39,151 bases of DNA from Akkermansia muciniphila (GCA_945861765.1 CAMAWP010000024.1:1-39151); one strand, 5' to 3'; shown: positions 8,678 through 17,800, counted from the stretch's first letter. The notes: generated from the sequence alone by a model not told the origin. Numbers and translations: made by a program.

Positions 8678-9417
8678 TGTGAGTCGCAAACCTCATCGGC
8701 TACAACAGCACACGGCCGGAAAATGTCCACACTCCACGCACCCCTCCGGAGTGAGTCTTCCAGCCCGCGCCACGGAAATGGTTCCACTGAAAACAGCGGG
8801 GAACCAAAGGAAAGTGCCCTGGGTCGAAATGCGGTGCATCCCGAAGATGACGGTGGACTTCAGTTCCAAAGATGGGATTGATCCTCATTTTTAACCAACA
8901 CGGTCAACCGCAGCAGGGACGTCAGGCCGGAGCGGCTCCAAAATTGTCCACAGCCTCGAAGCCTGCGTTGAAACTGTTTTCCCAAAGACTCAACGGCTCC
9001 GCTTCCCATGGGCGCTCCTGCTTTTTCCATCTTTTGATAATGCAGATGGTCACGATGATCTCGGACGTTCGAGTCGGTAGATCACGGCGGACTTAATTTC
9101 CTTCCACTCTACCCTCTGTGGATCTTTCTTGCGCGGCCCTGCTCCCCAGTCCTCACCTCGTTCCCGCGCCATCCATCCGTCCATCATAATGACCATGCTC
9201 GAGGTTCTCCGAAAAGGTCTGCGGAGCTCTGACGTCTCTATAACGTAAGCATTGACGAAATCTCCAAAAATCGGTATCTACCGGACTAGTGAGTATTCCG
9301 TCTCGGTTTGCCGAACCGTGAGGGAAGGTGTGTTGGGTTAGAGTCTTGTAGTGGATTGTCGGAAGTGATGTTACCTTGAGTAACTGCGTAAGGGTGTGGC
9401 AACCCGGACTAACTATC

Positions 9418-10239
9418 ATGCGTCATTTAAAGCAGATTTCCGCTGGAAGCCCGCCCGAGAGCCGCTCGGGGAAAGCTGCTTTTACTTTGGTCGAACTCTT
9501 GGTGGTCTTGGCTATCATAGCGATACTGGCGAGCTTGCTCTCGACCGCTTTGAATCACACTAAAGCCAAAGCCCATCGAATCACATGTCTCAGCAACCTT
9601 CGAGTCTTGCAGATAGGCTGGTTCCTGTATGCCGATGAAATGGATGATCAGTTACCTTTGAACAAGACGACTTCGAGTTCCAACGACCGGGTGTTGGGTC
9701 GAAGGAGCACAGCTAATTCTTGGGTGGTTGGCAATCCCCGAGAGGATTTGACCGTCTCCAATATCCTCATGGGCTCTATGTTTCCTTATACGAGGTCAGC
9801 GGCCGTGTATCGCTGCCCAGCAGACTCGTCGTCCGTGATCGGCCAAAATGCCGAGAGGCGCAATCGAAGCTACTCGATGAGTGCTTGCATGAATGGAGAC
9901 GATGCGGGAATAGACCCACGAGTGAAGACGCGATACAGCGAAATCGTCGCTCCGTCACCAGACAAAGTTTTCGTTTTCATCGAGGAGCATGAAGCGAGCA
10001 TTTGGCTCGGCTCATTCGAGGTGCCAGCAAAGGAGAGGTTTTCTCTCGCCTCGACGAGTTGGACGAGCACACCATCGGATCGGCATAATCAAGGTTGCAA
10101 TCTCTCGTTCGCGGATGGCCATGTCGAGTATTGGAAATGGTTTTGGCCGAAGAAGTTCACTTTGGACGGCGGCCTAACTGTCAGCCAGCAAGAACTTCGC
10201 GACCTGAAGCGGCTTCAAGAGAGCGTTCCTAAACCTTAA
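9418..10239 (+). CDS. Prepilin-type (type II secretion pseudopilin-like) protein with H-X9-DG motif
   Basis: The ATG at 9418 is preferred over an in-frame TTG at 9376 because it gives a normal prepilin leader: a basic 21-residue stretch ending KAA, then FTLVELLVVLAIIAILASLL, with the conserved Glu at position 5 of the mature form. The prepilin peptidase would cut between Ala21 and Phe22; Ala at -1 instead of Gly is tolerated in the family. The rest is globular (273 residues in total) and ends with the motif H-X9-DG (RHNQGCNLSFADGHVEYW), typical of the many pseudopilins of Verrucomicrobia, Planctomycetes and Lentisphaerae. The protein is expected at the inner membrane/periplasm. It is not linked to the gspE-secretin operon further right, though that machinery could assemble it. 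Confidence 0.9.
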   Translation: MRHLKQISAGSPPESRSGKAAFTLVELLVVLAIIAILASLLSTALNHTKAKAHRITCLSNLRVLQIGWFLYADEMDDQLPLNKTTSSSNDRVLGRRSTANSWVVGNPREDLTVSNILMGSMFPYTRSAAVYRCPADSSSVIGQNAERRNRSYSMSACMNGDDAGIDPRVKTRYSEIVAPSPDKVFVFIEEHEASIWLGSFEVPAKERFSLASTSWTSTPSDRHNQGCNLSFADGHVEYWKWFWPKKFTLDGGLTVSQQELRDLKRLQESVPKP

Positions 10240-10459
10240 CGGCTTTCCCTTACCATCACGTTGGCATTGAGAGGGAGAAGTAGTTCGCTGCTCGATTCAG
10301 CCCTCCATCCAAGACCCGCACGGTGATCAGAGCGAGACAGTTTGCCTAACGCTCCATCGAAACATACCAGCCACCCCCTCTATTGAATCTGCCTTTTAGG
10401 ACGAACTGCGGCTCGGTCAGCCACATTGGAGAAATTAGCTGAAGAAGGCGCGTTCTCAA
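10240..10459. other. Intergenic stretch, nothing recognised
   Basis: Between the pseudopilin stop and the small frame before the histidine kinase there is no recognisable gene, RNA or clear repeat. A promoter for the signalling operon is expected here but I could not identify convincing -35/-10 boxes. Confidence 0.5.
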
Positions 10460-10585
10460 ATGTTGATGGCATCTCGAATGCTGTTGACAGTCAAGCGTGG
10501 CAATTCAACGATCAGCGATGCCAGACTCCGAACTTCGCTCGATGAATATCGGGCAGGCGAGCTGAATGCAGTGAAAAAAGCATGA
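10460..10585 (+). CDS. Possible 41-aa ORF overlapping the histidine kinase start
   Basis: An ATG at 10460 opens a 41-codon frame ending at TGA 10583-10585, giving a 4-base ATGA overlap with the kinase start at 10582. The product ends SLDEYRAGELNAVKKA, which looks like an amphipathic charged tail, perhaps of an antitoxin-like or degraded protein. The overlap suggests translational coupling, but the frame is short and could be chance. No function is assigned. Confidence 0.3.
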   Translation: MLMASRMLLTVKRGNSTISDARLRTSLDEYRAGELNAVKKA

Positions 10586-12303
10586 GATTCAATTTGAAGG
10601 AAACGATGGAGTCTCAACAATCAAGCGGGGTAACGGAGTTTTCGCAACAGTCAAACTTGGGCCCGCAGCTTAAGCCGGGCAAGGATCGCTTCTTGGCGAT
10701 CATGGAGGCCACCATCGACCTAGTGGCTATCACAGATTCTAAAAACCAAGAGGTCTTTTATCTGAACAAAGCTGGACGAAAAATGCTAGGAATCGACGAT
10801 ACCGAAGATATTTCCACTTTGTGTATTACCGACTTTCATCCGGAGTGGGCTCTTGAGCGCATCCAACGTGAAGGAATGGCGGTCGCCGTACGGGATGGCG
10901 TTTGGGCTGGTGAGACGGGATTCCTAAGCCGAACTGGCCGCGAAATCAAGGTTTCTCAACTGATTTTGGCCCATAAAACATCTGACGGACAGGTTGAATA
11001 CCTCTCAACCATTGCGCGGGACATCACCAAGAGCCAGAGGGATCAAGAGGCTCTGAGGCGAAGTGAGGAAATGTTCCGCATCATGACGGAAAATGCGATG
11101 GAGCTGATCGCACTCGTGGACATGACTGGCCGACGATTATACAACAGTCCGTCCTATACCAAGGTCTTGGGTTATAGCCCCGAAGAACTCCAAGGCACCT
11201 GGTCTTTCGAACAGACGCATCCTGAAGATCGAGAAAAAATCCTTGTTGCGGCCCGTGAGACGAAAGCTACTGGAGTTGGCAAGTTTGTTGAATACCGGAT
11301 GCGGCACAAGGATGGTTCGTGGCGGACGTTAGAATCCCATGCCGGGGTGATTCGCAATACCAAAGGAGAGATCGAGAATATCCTGATTGTCGCTCGAGAC
11401 GTCACTGACCGCAAACGAGCGGAAAACGAACGAGAGCGGATGGAGATCGAATTGCGGCATGCCCAAAAGATGGAATCGATCGGCCAATTAGCGGCTGGCA
11501 TTGCACATGAGATCAACACCCCCACCCAATACATTGGTGATAACACACGTTTCTTGCAGGATGCATTTGCCGACTTAAACCATCTGCTCCAGAAGTACGA
11601 GGAACTGTTGCAAGCCGCTAAATCCAACGCGATCACTCCGCAGTTGGTCGCTGAACTGGAGATGGCTTCTCAGAACGCCGACATCGCGTATCTAACGGCT
11701 GAAATCCCTAAAGCCATCGAGCAGTCGTTGGTAGGTATCGAACGCGTCGCCAAAATCGTCTGCGCGATGAAGGATTTTTCGCATCCTGGCAGCGAAGACA
11801 AAACGTGCATTGATCTTAATAAAGCCATCGAAAGCACACTCACCGTGGCGAGGAACGAATGGAAATATGTCGCTGAGATGGCGACTGATTTCGATTCGAA
11901 TTTGCCGCCAGTGCCTTGTCTTCCCGGAGAGATTAGCCAGGTGATTCTCAACTTAATTGTCAACGCGGCTCATGCCATTTCCGAAGTCGTGAGTGATGGT
12001 GCCAAAGGCAAAGGCGTTATTTCTATTAGCACCCGGCAATGCGGCGATTGCGTGGAGGTGCGCATCGGCGACACAGGAGCGGGCATCCCGGAAAAATGCC
12101 GCAGCAGAATTTTCGAGCCATTCTTTACGACAAAAGAAATCGGCAAAGGCACGGGCCAGGGTCTAGCCATTGCGCATTCGGTGATAGTGGAAAAACATGG
12201 CGGGACGATCGAATTCGAAACGGAACTTGGGAAAGGCACTACGTTCATCATTCGCCTCCCATTGGTTCCGACTACATCGGCTAAAGGAAAGAAGTCGAAT
12301 TGA
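10582..12303 (+). CDS. PAS-PAS sensor histidine kinase
   Basis: A 573-residue cytoplasmic sensor kinase without membrane segments. PAS domain 1 spans about 35-150 (ITDSKNQEVFYLNKAGRKMLG) and PAS domain 2 about 160-278 (LVDMTGRRLYNSPSYTKVLGYSPEEL, ending ARDVTDRKRAE). A coiled segment leads to a HisKA region with the phosphoacceptor His308 in GIAHEINTPTQYIGDN. The HATPase domain has the N box (ILNLIVNAAHAI), DTGAGIP, the F box FEPFFTTK and the G2 box GKGTGQGLAIAHSV, all intact. The stop overlaps the next gene's TTG start by 4 bases (TTGA), so translation is probably coupled. The two downstream REC proteins are the likely phosphotransfer partners. The signal sensed is unknown. Confidence 0.95.
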   Translation: MRFNLKETMESQQSSGVTEFSQQSNLGPQLKPGKDRFLAIMEATIDLVAITDSKNQEVFYLNKAGRKMLGIDDTEDISTLCITDFHPEWALERIQREGMAVAVRDGVWAGETGFLSRTGREIKVSQLILAHKTSDGQVEYLSTIARDITKSQRDQEALRRSEEMFRIMTENAMELIALVDMTGRRLYNSPSYTKVLGYSPEELQGTWSFEQTHPEDREKILVAARETKATGVGKFVEYRMRHKDGSWRTLESHAGVIRNTKGEIENILIVARDVTDRKRAENERERMEIELRHAQKMESIGQLAAGIAHEINTPTQYIGDNTRFLQDAFADLNHLLQKYEELLQAAKSNAITPQLVAELEMASQNADIAYLTAEIPKAIEQSLVGIERVAKIVCAMKDFSHPGSEDKTCIDLNKAIESTLTVARNEWKYVAEMATDFDSNLPPVPCLPGEISQVILNLIVNAAHAISEVVSDGAKGKGVISISTRQCGDCVEVRIGDTGAGIPEKCRSRIFEPFFTTKEIGKGTGQGLAIAHSVIVEKHGGTIEFETELGKGTTFIIRLPLVPTTSAKGKKSN

Positions 12304-13535
12304 AGAAGTGCATCCTGTTTGTCGATGATGAACCCTTGGCGCTCCAGGGCTTGCAGCGCATGCTGAGGAGCATGCGAGGAGATTGGGACATGCTTTTTGC
12401 CGAAAGCGGCGCTCGAGGTTTGGAGGTCATGTCCGGGCAATCTTTCGACGTCGTCGTTTCCGACATGCTAATGCCGGGAATGAATGGAGCAGCCTTCTTG
12501 AGCGAGGTCCGGATGCGGCACCCCGGCGTCGTGCGCCTCGTTCTTTCGGGCCACGCTCAACGGGATCTCGTCATGGCGTCGGTTGGACCGGCTCACCAGT
12601 ACTTGGCGAAGCCTTGCCATCCCGAAACCTTAAAAACCGCGGTGACGCGCGCTTCCTCGCTCAGCTCTACGCTGAATAGCGAGCCTATCCGGCAGTTCGT
12701 CCTGCAAATGGACCGACTGCCGAACGTTCCGTCGCTTTACGACGAGTTGATCACTACACTCCAAGCGCCGGAGGTCTCTGCGGCAGCGGTTGCGGAGATC
12801 ATGGCTCGTGATCCCGGCATGACCCTGAAGATTTTGAAAATGGTGAACTCGGCCTTCTTCGGGTTTTACGGACAAGTCTCCAGTGTGGCTGATGCGGTCT
12901 CGTACCTCGGGCTTGATACGATTAAATCCTTGGCATTGTCCATCAATGGCTTTTCGAAGTTCGAGTCGTGCCATTTCCACGAACACGGTTTGGATAGCTT
13001 GTGGAATCACAGCGTGAACACGGCTCTTGCGGCAAAATCGATAGCCGTATCTGAAAACGCCGAAAAGAAAACGATTGATGCCGCCTTTACAGGTGGGCTG
13101 CTCCACGATTTGGGCAAGTTTGTCCTGGTTTCACATTTGGGCGCTCAATACCATGAGGCTGTCCAAATGGTGATTGAACAAAACGTAGAACTCAGCGCGG
13201 CGGAACAGCAGATTTTTGGCGTGTCGCATGAAGACGTGGGAGCTTACTTGGGCGGTTTGTGGGGTTTGCCGACGCCTGTGCTGGACGCCATTTCCTGGCA
13301 TCAGAATCCCAGGAGGGCTCCTTCAAAAGATTTTACACCTCTGACGGCTGTTCACGTGGCTCACGCATTGGTCCAGCGCCCTGGCCGTGCTGGAAACGGA
13401 GTTCCCGCAGCTCAACTTGATTTGGACTATTTGACTGAGCTTGGGATGGTCGAGCGCCTTCAGACCTGGCGAGCTGCGGTGGACGAAGGTCTTTCACTTC
13501 CTCACAATTATGAGCGAGAAAATCTTATGCGTTGA
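12300..13535 (+). CDS. Response regulator with HDOD output domain
   Basis: The 411-residue protein has an N-terminal receiver (Asp9/Asp10, phosphoacceptor Asp55 in VVVSDMLMPGMNG, Ser83, Lys104 in LAKPC) and a C-terminal HDOD domain from about 140 to 340 (RLPNVPSLYDELI, ARDPGMTLKILKMVNSAFFG, SVADAVSYLGLDTIKSLALS, GGLLHDLGKFVL). HDOD proteins act in signalling, often linked to c-di-GMP, motility or stress control, usually without known catalysis. The TTG start at 12300 is chosen because it overlaps the kinase stop and gives a complete receiver beginning KKCILFVDDEP. The 3' end overlaps the next gene by 26 bases. Confidence 0.93.
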   Translation: MKKCILFVDDEPLALQGLQRMLRSMRGDWDMLFAESGARGLEVMSGQSFDVVVSDMLMPGMNGAAFLSEVRMRHPGVVRLVLSGHAQRDLVMASVGPAHQYLAKPCHPETLKTAVTRASSLSSTLNSEPIRQFVLQMDRLPNVPSLYDELITTLQAPEVSAAAVAEIMARDPGMTLKILKMVNSAFFGFYGQVSSVADAVSYLGLDTIKSLALSINGFSKFESCHFHEHGLDSLWNHSVNTALAAKSIAVSENAEKKTIDAAFTGGLLHDLGKFVLVSHLGAQYHEAVQMVIEQNVELSAAEQQIFGVSHEDVGAYLGGLWGLPTPVLDAISWHQNPRRAPSKDFTPLTAVHVAHALVQRPGRAGNGVPAAQLDLDYLTELGMVERLQTWRAAVDEGLSLPHNYERENLMR

Positions 13536-14643
13536 CGATGACGCCAACATTTTGGCGGCCTACGAACGCAATTTACGAAAGCGTTTTGCGATTCACACTG
13601 CCCTCGGTGGCGAGGAAGCATTAAAGACGATACAAAGCAACGGACCCTTTGCGGTCGTTGTTGCGGACATGAAGATGCCGGGCATGAACGGCATCGAGTT
13701 GCTCACCAAGGTGGAGTCTCTCACTCCTGATACCGTCCGCCTCATGCTGACCGGTAACGCTGACCAGGTGACCGCGGTGGAAGCGATTAACAAAGGCCAC
13801 ATCTTCCGCTTTTTGAATAAGCCATGCTCGCCGGAAACGCTGACGGCGGCACTGGAAGCCGGTCTCAAGCAACATCGGTTGATCACGGCTGAACGGGAGT
13901 TACTCGAGAACACCCTCAGCGGCAGTGTCAAGATGCTGACGGAAATTCTATCCCTGGTGGAACCGCAGATCTTCGGCCGGTCGCAAATGCTCCGAGACTA
14001 CGCTCGAACAGTAGGGCCAGCGCTTAAGATTGAGCACGTCTGGGAAATCGAAGTTGCAGCGATGCTTTCCCAAATCGGTTATGTGACGATTCCCGCAAGC
14101 ATTATTCAGAAGGAGCGGGCCAACCTGACTTTGACTCCCCCTGAAAAGCAAATGCTCACTCGAGTTCCGGAGATCGGCTCCAAATTGCTCACGAATATTC
14201 CACGACTCGAAAATGTGTCGCGCATTGTCCTTTACCAAAACAAGTACTTCGACGGCTCGGGCCTGCCGCAAGATTCGATAGCGGGCGAGGCTCTCCCCAT
14301 GGGATCACGCATCCTCAGGCTGCTTTCGGACCTGATCAGCTTGGAGATCGCCGGAACTCCCAAAGCCGAAGGCCTGGATCAAATGCGGAGACGTTCAGGC
14401 GCATACGATCCACGAGTTATCGACGCGGCCCGCGTGACCTTAATTGAAGATGCTCAGAAATCAGGGCAAGCCGTCGGAGTCAAGGACCTGTGCCCAGGTC
14501 AGGTGCTCTTATCGCCTGTCCAGACTCTCGATGGAGTGCTTATTCTATCCGCTGGAACTGTGATCTCACCTATGTTGTTGGAAAAGCTAAAAAAATTTGC
14601 CGAGATGAGCGGAGTGAAAGAACCAATCTACGTGAAGAAATGA
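13510..14643 (+). CDS. Response regulator with degenerate HD-GYP-like domain
   Basis: The ATG at 13510 gives a clean receiver start (MSEKILCVDDDANIL); an upstream in-frame start at 13441 would add residues buried in the preceding gene. The receiver is intact: Asp9/Asp10, Asp53 in VVVADMKMPGMNG, Thr81, Lys104 in LNKPC. The C-terminal part (about 135-300) follows the HD-GYP phosphodiesterase fold, but its metal and catalytic residues are replaced: the HD dyad position reads MLSQIGYVTIP, HPxxG reads VPEIG, HH reads LYQN, and GYP reads DGSGLP. It is therefore probably a non-catalytic sensor or scaffold; this is inferred. A C-terminal segment of about 60 residues (VKDLCPGQVLLSPV) resembles the tail found in related REC/HD regulators. 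It is the third gene of the kinase operon. Confidence 0.9.
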   Translation: MSEKILCVDDDANILAAYERNLRKRFAIHTALGGEEALKTIQSNGPFAVVVADMKMPGMNGIELLTKVESLTPDTVRLMLTGNADQVTAVEAINKGHIFRFLNKPCSPETLTAALEAGLKQHRLITAERELLENTLSGSVKMLTEILSLVEPQIFGRSQMLRDYARTVGPALKIEHVWEIEVAAMLSQIGYVTIPASIIQKERANLTLTPPEKQMLTRVPEIGSKLLTNIPRLENVSRIVLYQNKYFDGSGLPQDSIAGEALPMGSRILRLLSDLISLEIAGTPKAEGLDQMRRRSGAYDPRVIDAARVTLIEDAQKSGQAVGVKDLCPGQVLLSPVQTLDGVLILSAGTVISPMLLEKLKKFAEMSGVKEPIYVKK

Positions 14644-14670
14644 CCCGAGGCGCCGGTGGTAGCGGGTGGT

Positions 14671-17028
14671 TTATCGCTTTGAGGTCTTCACTTTCTTCAG
14701 CCGTTTCTGATCCTCTGCCTGAAACTGCTTTTCCGCCTCCTGAATCCCAGGGAGCTGTGATTTTTCGTCCATGGCTGTGATTGCCGCTTCCTCGGGAGTC
14801 TCCAAAACGGTCGCACGCATCAGGATAATTAACTCGCTGCGCGAGTTTTCAGAATTTTTGGAACGAAAAAGAACTCCTAGCCCGGGAATGTCCTTCAATA
14901 TCGGAACCCCAGATTTGTTCTTGGTTTTGCTTTCGGTGATAAAACCTCCCATCATAATGGTGTCTCTGTTTCGAACCGTCAGCGTCGCTTCGGCGACTCT
15001 TTTATTGATCACGGGAATAGGATTGCCATCGATAATTTTGTCTGCCCCCACCTGACTGGCTTCTTGAGTGATTTCCATCACCACCAAACCTTCCGGAGTG
15101 ATAAACGGGGTGACACCTAACCGAATGCCGACGTCCACCTTCTCAATGATCGTCCGCGGCGTTCCTCCGCCAAAGCCTCCGAAACCTCCTCCGTAACCAC
15201 CGTAGCTGTCATAAGATCCGGACGGATAAGGGACCGTTTGCACGAACTCAAAGGTCCCCGGAATCGCATGGGAAGTTTGAACGCGTGGACGCGAGATCAC
15301 ATTGATCGTGCTGTCGCTGGCAATGGCTTTGACCGCCAGCTCCAGATCGTTTCCGATTTTGCCAAAGTAGTTGAAACCCGATGGCAGAGCGCCGGGGAAA
15401 TTGGTGATATTGTTCAAAAACGACTGGCCGTTGTTCACCGCTCCCGCTCCGGTCACGTCCTGGCTGAATCGCTTCGGATTTTGCAATACGCTTACCCCGA
15501 TGTTCTGTGAATCACCGAGCTGCACCTCCATGATGATCGCCTCGATCAGCACCTGAGCCAGGAGCACATCCACCTTGGCCACGATGTTTGTGATCATCTC
15601 CATGTCGCGTTTGTTGGCAAAGATTAACAGCTTGTTCGAGCGTTCGTCCGGCACGATTTTCGCATCCTCGAGCAGTTGCACTTCAGGCCCGCCCGCCGCA
15701 CGGCTGACGATCTGTTGCAAGCGATTCTGGAATGTGTTTTGCGCCCCGCCGGCGCTTTGCGGAGGTTGCTGCGGCTGGAGAGCCTGACCGGGTTGGCGAC
15801 TGTTCTGCTGAGCTTGGCCGAGCCTAGTCGTTTGTCTTCCTGCTCGAGGAGCGCCTCCGGCGGACCCTCCTCCGGCTTGCCCCGAAATCAAGCTCGCCAT
15901 CGTGTTGTAAAGATCGCCAACTTTCCCGTATTTGATCGGAATGACCTCGAGCTTGTAATCCGACTCCCGGACAACGTCGATCTTCTCGATCAGTGCGAGC
16001 ATCCGCTTCACATTGGAAGCGTGTTCCCGCAAGACAATGGTTTGATTGTTGTCAAACGGCGTGATGCTGTTCGGAATCTTGCTGAAGGTGGCCAGCACCT
16101 GACCAAGCTCGCTCGGCTTAACGGTCTTCAAAGTGACAATCTGGGTGACAAACTCATCGCTCTCAGTATAGTTCCCAGTCTTGACTTGGGAGAGTTTGGA
16201 GCCTTGCGTTCCGGCAATCTGCTCCGGGATCGCGGTGACGAATTTGTCGGCAGTATGGATCATGGCGATTCCATTCAAAGCGAGCACCGCATCCATGGCA
16301 AAGATCGCTTCCTGCCGCGTCCACGCGGTCTGAGCCTTGAGGGTGATGCCTTGCGGAGCGCCCGCCAAAGCGTATGGGTGCAAAACGGAACGGCCTGAAA
16401 TCATCGAGTAAACTTCAAAAAATTGGTCGAGCGCCATCCCTTGAATTTGGATCATCCCTGCCGGAATAATGTCCTGCTCCGCCGCGGCTTGAGCATCAGG
16501 GGCGGCAATTTCCGGAGCTGCGGCGGGAACTCCGGGAAGACGTGGCCCGGACGCTGGCGCGACTGGGTTCGGTACCGTGCTGGCAACCGGGTTGGTGTTA
16601 AGGGCCGGTTGGGCGAAGGCTGGCGGCGTGGCGGCTGGGACACTTGTCGGTGAGACCACGGAGGCAGGCGCAGCCAAAACCGGCGGAGCAATGGCTTGAA
16701 TAGTCTGTTGACTTGCGGGAGATGCAGTGCCCCCGGCAGAAGGCAGCGCGACTTGGACTGGAGCAGGGGCGGCGTTCAGCAGCGGCAAGGTAGCGGGCAC
16801 GGGAGTATTCGGAGCCGTTACCGGAGCGTTGCTCGAGCCACCCGGCGAATTGGTCATGGATTGCCGCAACGTGCGAACCATGGCGTCGGTTTGAGCGGGC
16901 GTCAACGCAGCATTGTTTGTGGTAGGAGGCGGCGCGTTGGGACGGCGCTGCGGGACCTTTTGCGCGTACAGCCAAGTTCCCAGCAGAGCCATTGAAGCAA
17001 TAAGCAGCGTGATAAACTTTTTCGACAT
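14671..17028 (-). CDS. gspD: Type II secretion / type IV pilus secretin (GspD/PilQ family)
   Basis: Forms the outer-membrane channel through which folded proteins or pili leave the periplasm. The 785-residue product has a signal peptide (MSKKFITLLIASMALLG), then a long Pro/Ala/Thr-rich low-complexity region to about residue 180, then N-domains (DQFFEVYSMISGRSVLHPY; IVTLKTVKPSELGQVLATF with TIVLREHASNVKRMLALIEKID), a second N-domain with a Gly/Gln-rich insert, and the secretin core with VDVLLAQVLIEAIIMEVQL, IDGNPIPVINKRVAEATL, MMGGFITESKTKNKSGVPILKDIPGLG and a closing SRSELIILMRATVL. A GGYGGGFGGFGGG stretch lies in the core. It is the last gene of the operon with gspE and the L- and M-like genes. 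Whether it serves secretion or pili cannot be told from sequence. Confidence 0.93.
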   Translation of the reverse strand: MSKKFITLLIASMALLGTWLYAQKVPQRRPNAPPPTTNNAALTPAQTDAMVRTLRQSMTNSPGGSSNAPVTAPNTPVPATLPLLNAAPAPVQVALPSAGGTASPASQQTIQAIAPPVLAAPASVVSPTSVPAATPPAFAQPALNTNPVASTVPNPVAPASGPRLPGVPAAAPEIAAPDAQAAAEQDIIPAGMIQIQGMALDQFFEVYSMISGRSVLHPYALAGAPQGITLKAQTAWTRQEAIFAMDAVLALNGIAMIHTADKFVTAIPEQIAGTQGSKLSQVKTGNYTESDEFVTQIVTLKTVKPSELGQVLATFSKIPNSITPFDNNQTIVLREHASNVKRMLALIEKIDVVRESDYKLEVIPIKYGKVGDLYNTMASLISGQAGGGSAGGAPRAGRQTTRLGQAQQNSRQPGQALQPQQPPQSAGGAQNTFQNRLQQIVSRAAGGPEVQLLEDAKIVPDERSNKLLIFANKRDMEMITNIVAKVDVLLAQVLIEAIIMEVQLGDSQNIGVSVLQNPKRFSQDVTGAGAVNNGQSFLNNITNFPGALPSGFNYFGKIGNDLELAVKAIASDSTINVISRPRVQTSHAIPGTFEFVQTVPYPSGSYDSYGGYGGGFGGFGGGTPRTIIEKVDVGIRLGVTPFITPEGLVVMEITQEASQVGADKIIDGNPIPVINKRVAEATLTVRNRDTIMMGGFITESKTKNKSGVPILKDIPGLGVLFRSKNSENSRSELIILMRATVLETPEEAAITAMDEKSQLPGIQEAEKQFQAEDQKRLKKVKTSKR

Positions 17029-17086
17029 AAATTTAATTAGCGTTTCGTGTGTCGAGACAGGGCTCGGAAAGTGATCGACGAGTTCA

Positions 17087-17800
17087 CTATTTTAAAGGTG
17101 CTTGTGCCGCTGCTTTGGGCTTTGAGGGCGCAACCTTGTTCGTCCCGGTTGCAGCAACGGTTTTATTGGTCTTGCTGGCCAATGGCTTGGCATTGGCAGC
17201 CGCATTGGCCACGCCCTTGGCTAGGGCAACGGGGACAGGCGGAGGCAGCCTCTTCTTCTGGTAACTCGCCACCAATGTCAGATCGCTTTCCAGTCTCGTT
17301 TGACCTGTGGCGGGCTGGAGGCTCATGTCTTGGACCCTGATTAACGAATTGGTCGAGGCGAGACTGACTAGAAAATTCACCAGCTCGTCATTTCCGGTGT
17401 TAGCGTGGATATGGAGGGTTTGTTCTTCAAAGAATTGGTTGGTCTTTGCGGTGCTCGGTTTAGGTCTTGGATCGTTGCTGGTAATGCTGAGGCCGGTAAG
17501 CCGCGCCTGATTTTGCACGGTCAGCAGAAGATCGAGTTCTTGTCCTTCAGCGACGACGCTTGATCCGGCGCTCTCAAGTTCCCGGAGCTTTGAGTCGTAA
17601 TTCGCGATGCGGACGATCTCTTTCTGATAATCTTTCAACGTTTGATTGGTTTTTTCGCGCTGGGTCTGAACAGCCTGCCAGTCGTTAAAATGCGGCCAGA
17701 CCAGCCAGATATTCAGCGCCACGAACAAAACAATCGCGATCAAAACGACCAAGCGCCGTTCCTGAGGCCGCAGATTCAATTTGTCCAAAAATAGACTCAT
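17087..17800 (-). CDS. GspM/PilO-like inner-membrane assembly protein
   Basis: The 237-residue product has one N-terminal membrane segment (RRLVVLIAIVLFVALNIWLVW) after a short cytoplasmic start, then a coiled-coil stretch (about 40-75), then a periplasmic ferredoxin-like domain (LLLTVQNQARLTGLSI; LVNFLVSLASTNSLIRVQDMSL). This is the layout of PilO and GspM, which pair with PilN/GspL to form the inner-membrane platform of pili and secretion systems. The C-terminal 60 residues are Ala/Lys/Pro-rich. It overlaps the preceding gene by 4 bases and lies 58 bases before the secretin gene. Confidence 0.8.
   Translation of the reverse strand: MSLFLDKLNLRPQERRLVVLIAIVLFVALNIWLVWPHFNDWQAVQTQREKTNQTLKDYQKEIVRIANYDSKLRELESAGSSVVAEGQELDLLLTVQNQARLTGLSITSNDPRPKPSTAKTNQFFEEQTLHIHANTGNDELVNFLVSLASTNSLIRVQDMSLQPATGQTRLESDLTLVASYQKKRLPPPVPVALAKGVANAAANAKPLASKTNKTVAATGTNKVAPSKPKAAAQAPLK

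Larger units (their letters stand above)
8343..8805. mobile_element. MITE-like element with 24-base terminal inverted repeats
   Basis: The 24 bases at 8343-8366 are the reverse complement of 8782-8805 with a single mismatch (core CCCCGCTGTTTTCA versus TGAAAACAGCGGGG). Nested between them are two inverted copies of a structured repeat at 8442-8527 and 8591-8677. The whole is 463 bases with no transposase and no obvious target-site duplication at its edges, so it would need enzymes supplied in trans if it moves. It could also be a chance stacking of several REP-like repeats. Confidence 0.5.
8096..9417. other. Long intergenic region rich in hairpins and inverted repeats
   Basis: About 1.3 kb with no credible gene on either strand. 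The part from 8271 to 8805 holds the palindromic elements listed separately. Bases 8806-9417 show no clear repeat or gene; the promoter of the following pseudopilin gene presumably lies in its last portion. Short open frames here have no recognisable protein features. Confidence 0.6.

Noticed and set aside
8358..8696. A 112-codon - strand frame across the structured repeats
   Set aside because: Its sequence is a translation of the hairpin repeats themselves; similar frames would appear wherever the repeat occurs, so it is treated as spurious.
8271..8805. Possible CRISPR array in the repeat-rich region
   Set aside because: The repeats are inverted, few and not regularly spaced, and no cas gene is present.
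9153..9419. An 88-codon - strand frame before the pseudopilin gene
   Set aside because: No recognisable features, and it overlaps the pseudopilin start region where a promoter is expected.
10240..10459. Possible riboswitch or RNA leader before the kinase operon
   Set aside because: No conserved motif or strong stem-loop set could be recognised by eye.
15676..16398. A 240-codon + strand frame opposite the secretin
   Set aside because: It lies wholly within the conserved secretin gene and encodes no recognisable domain.
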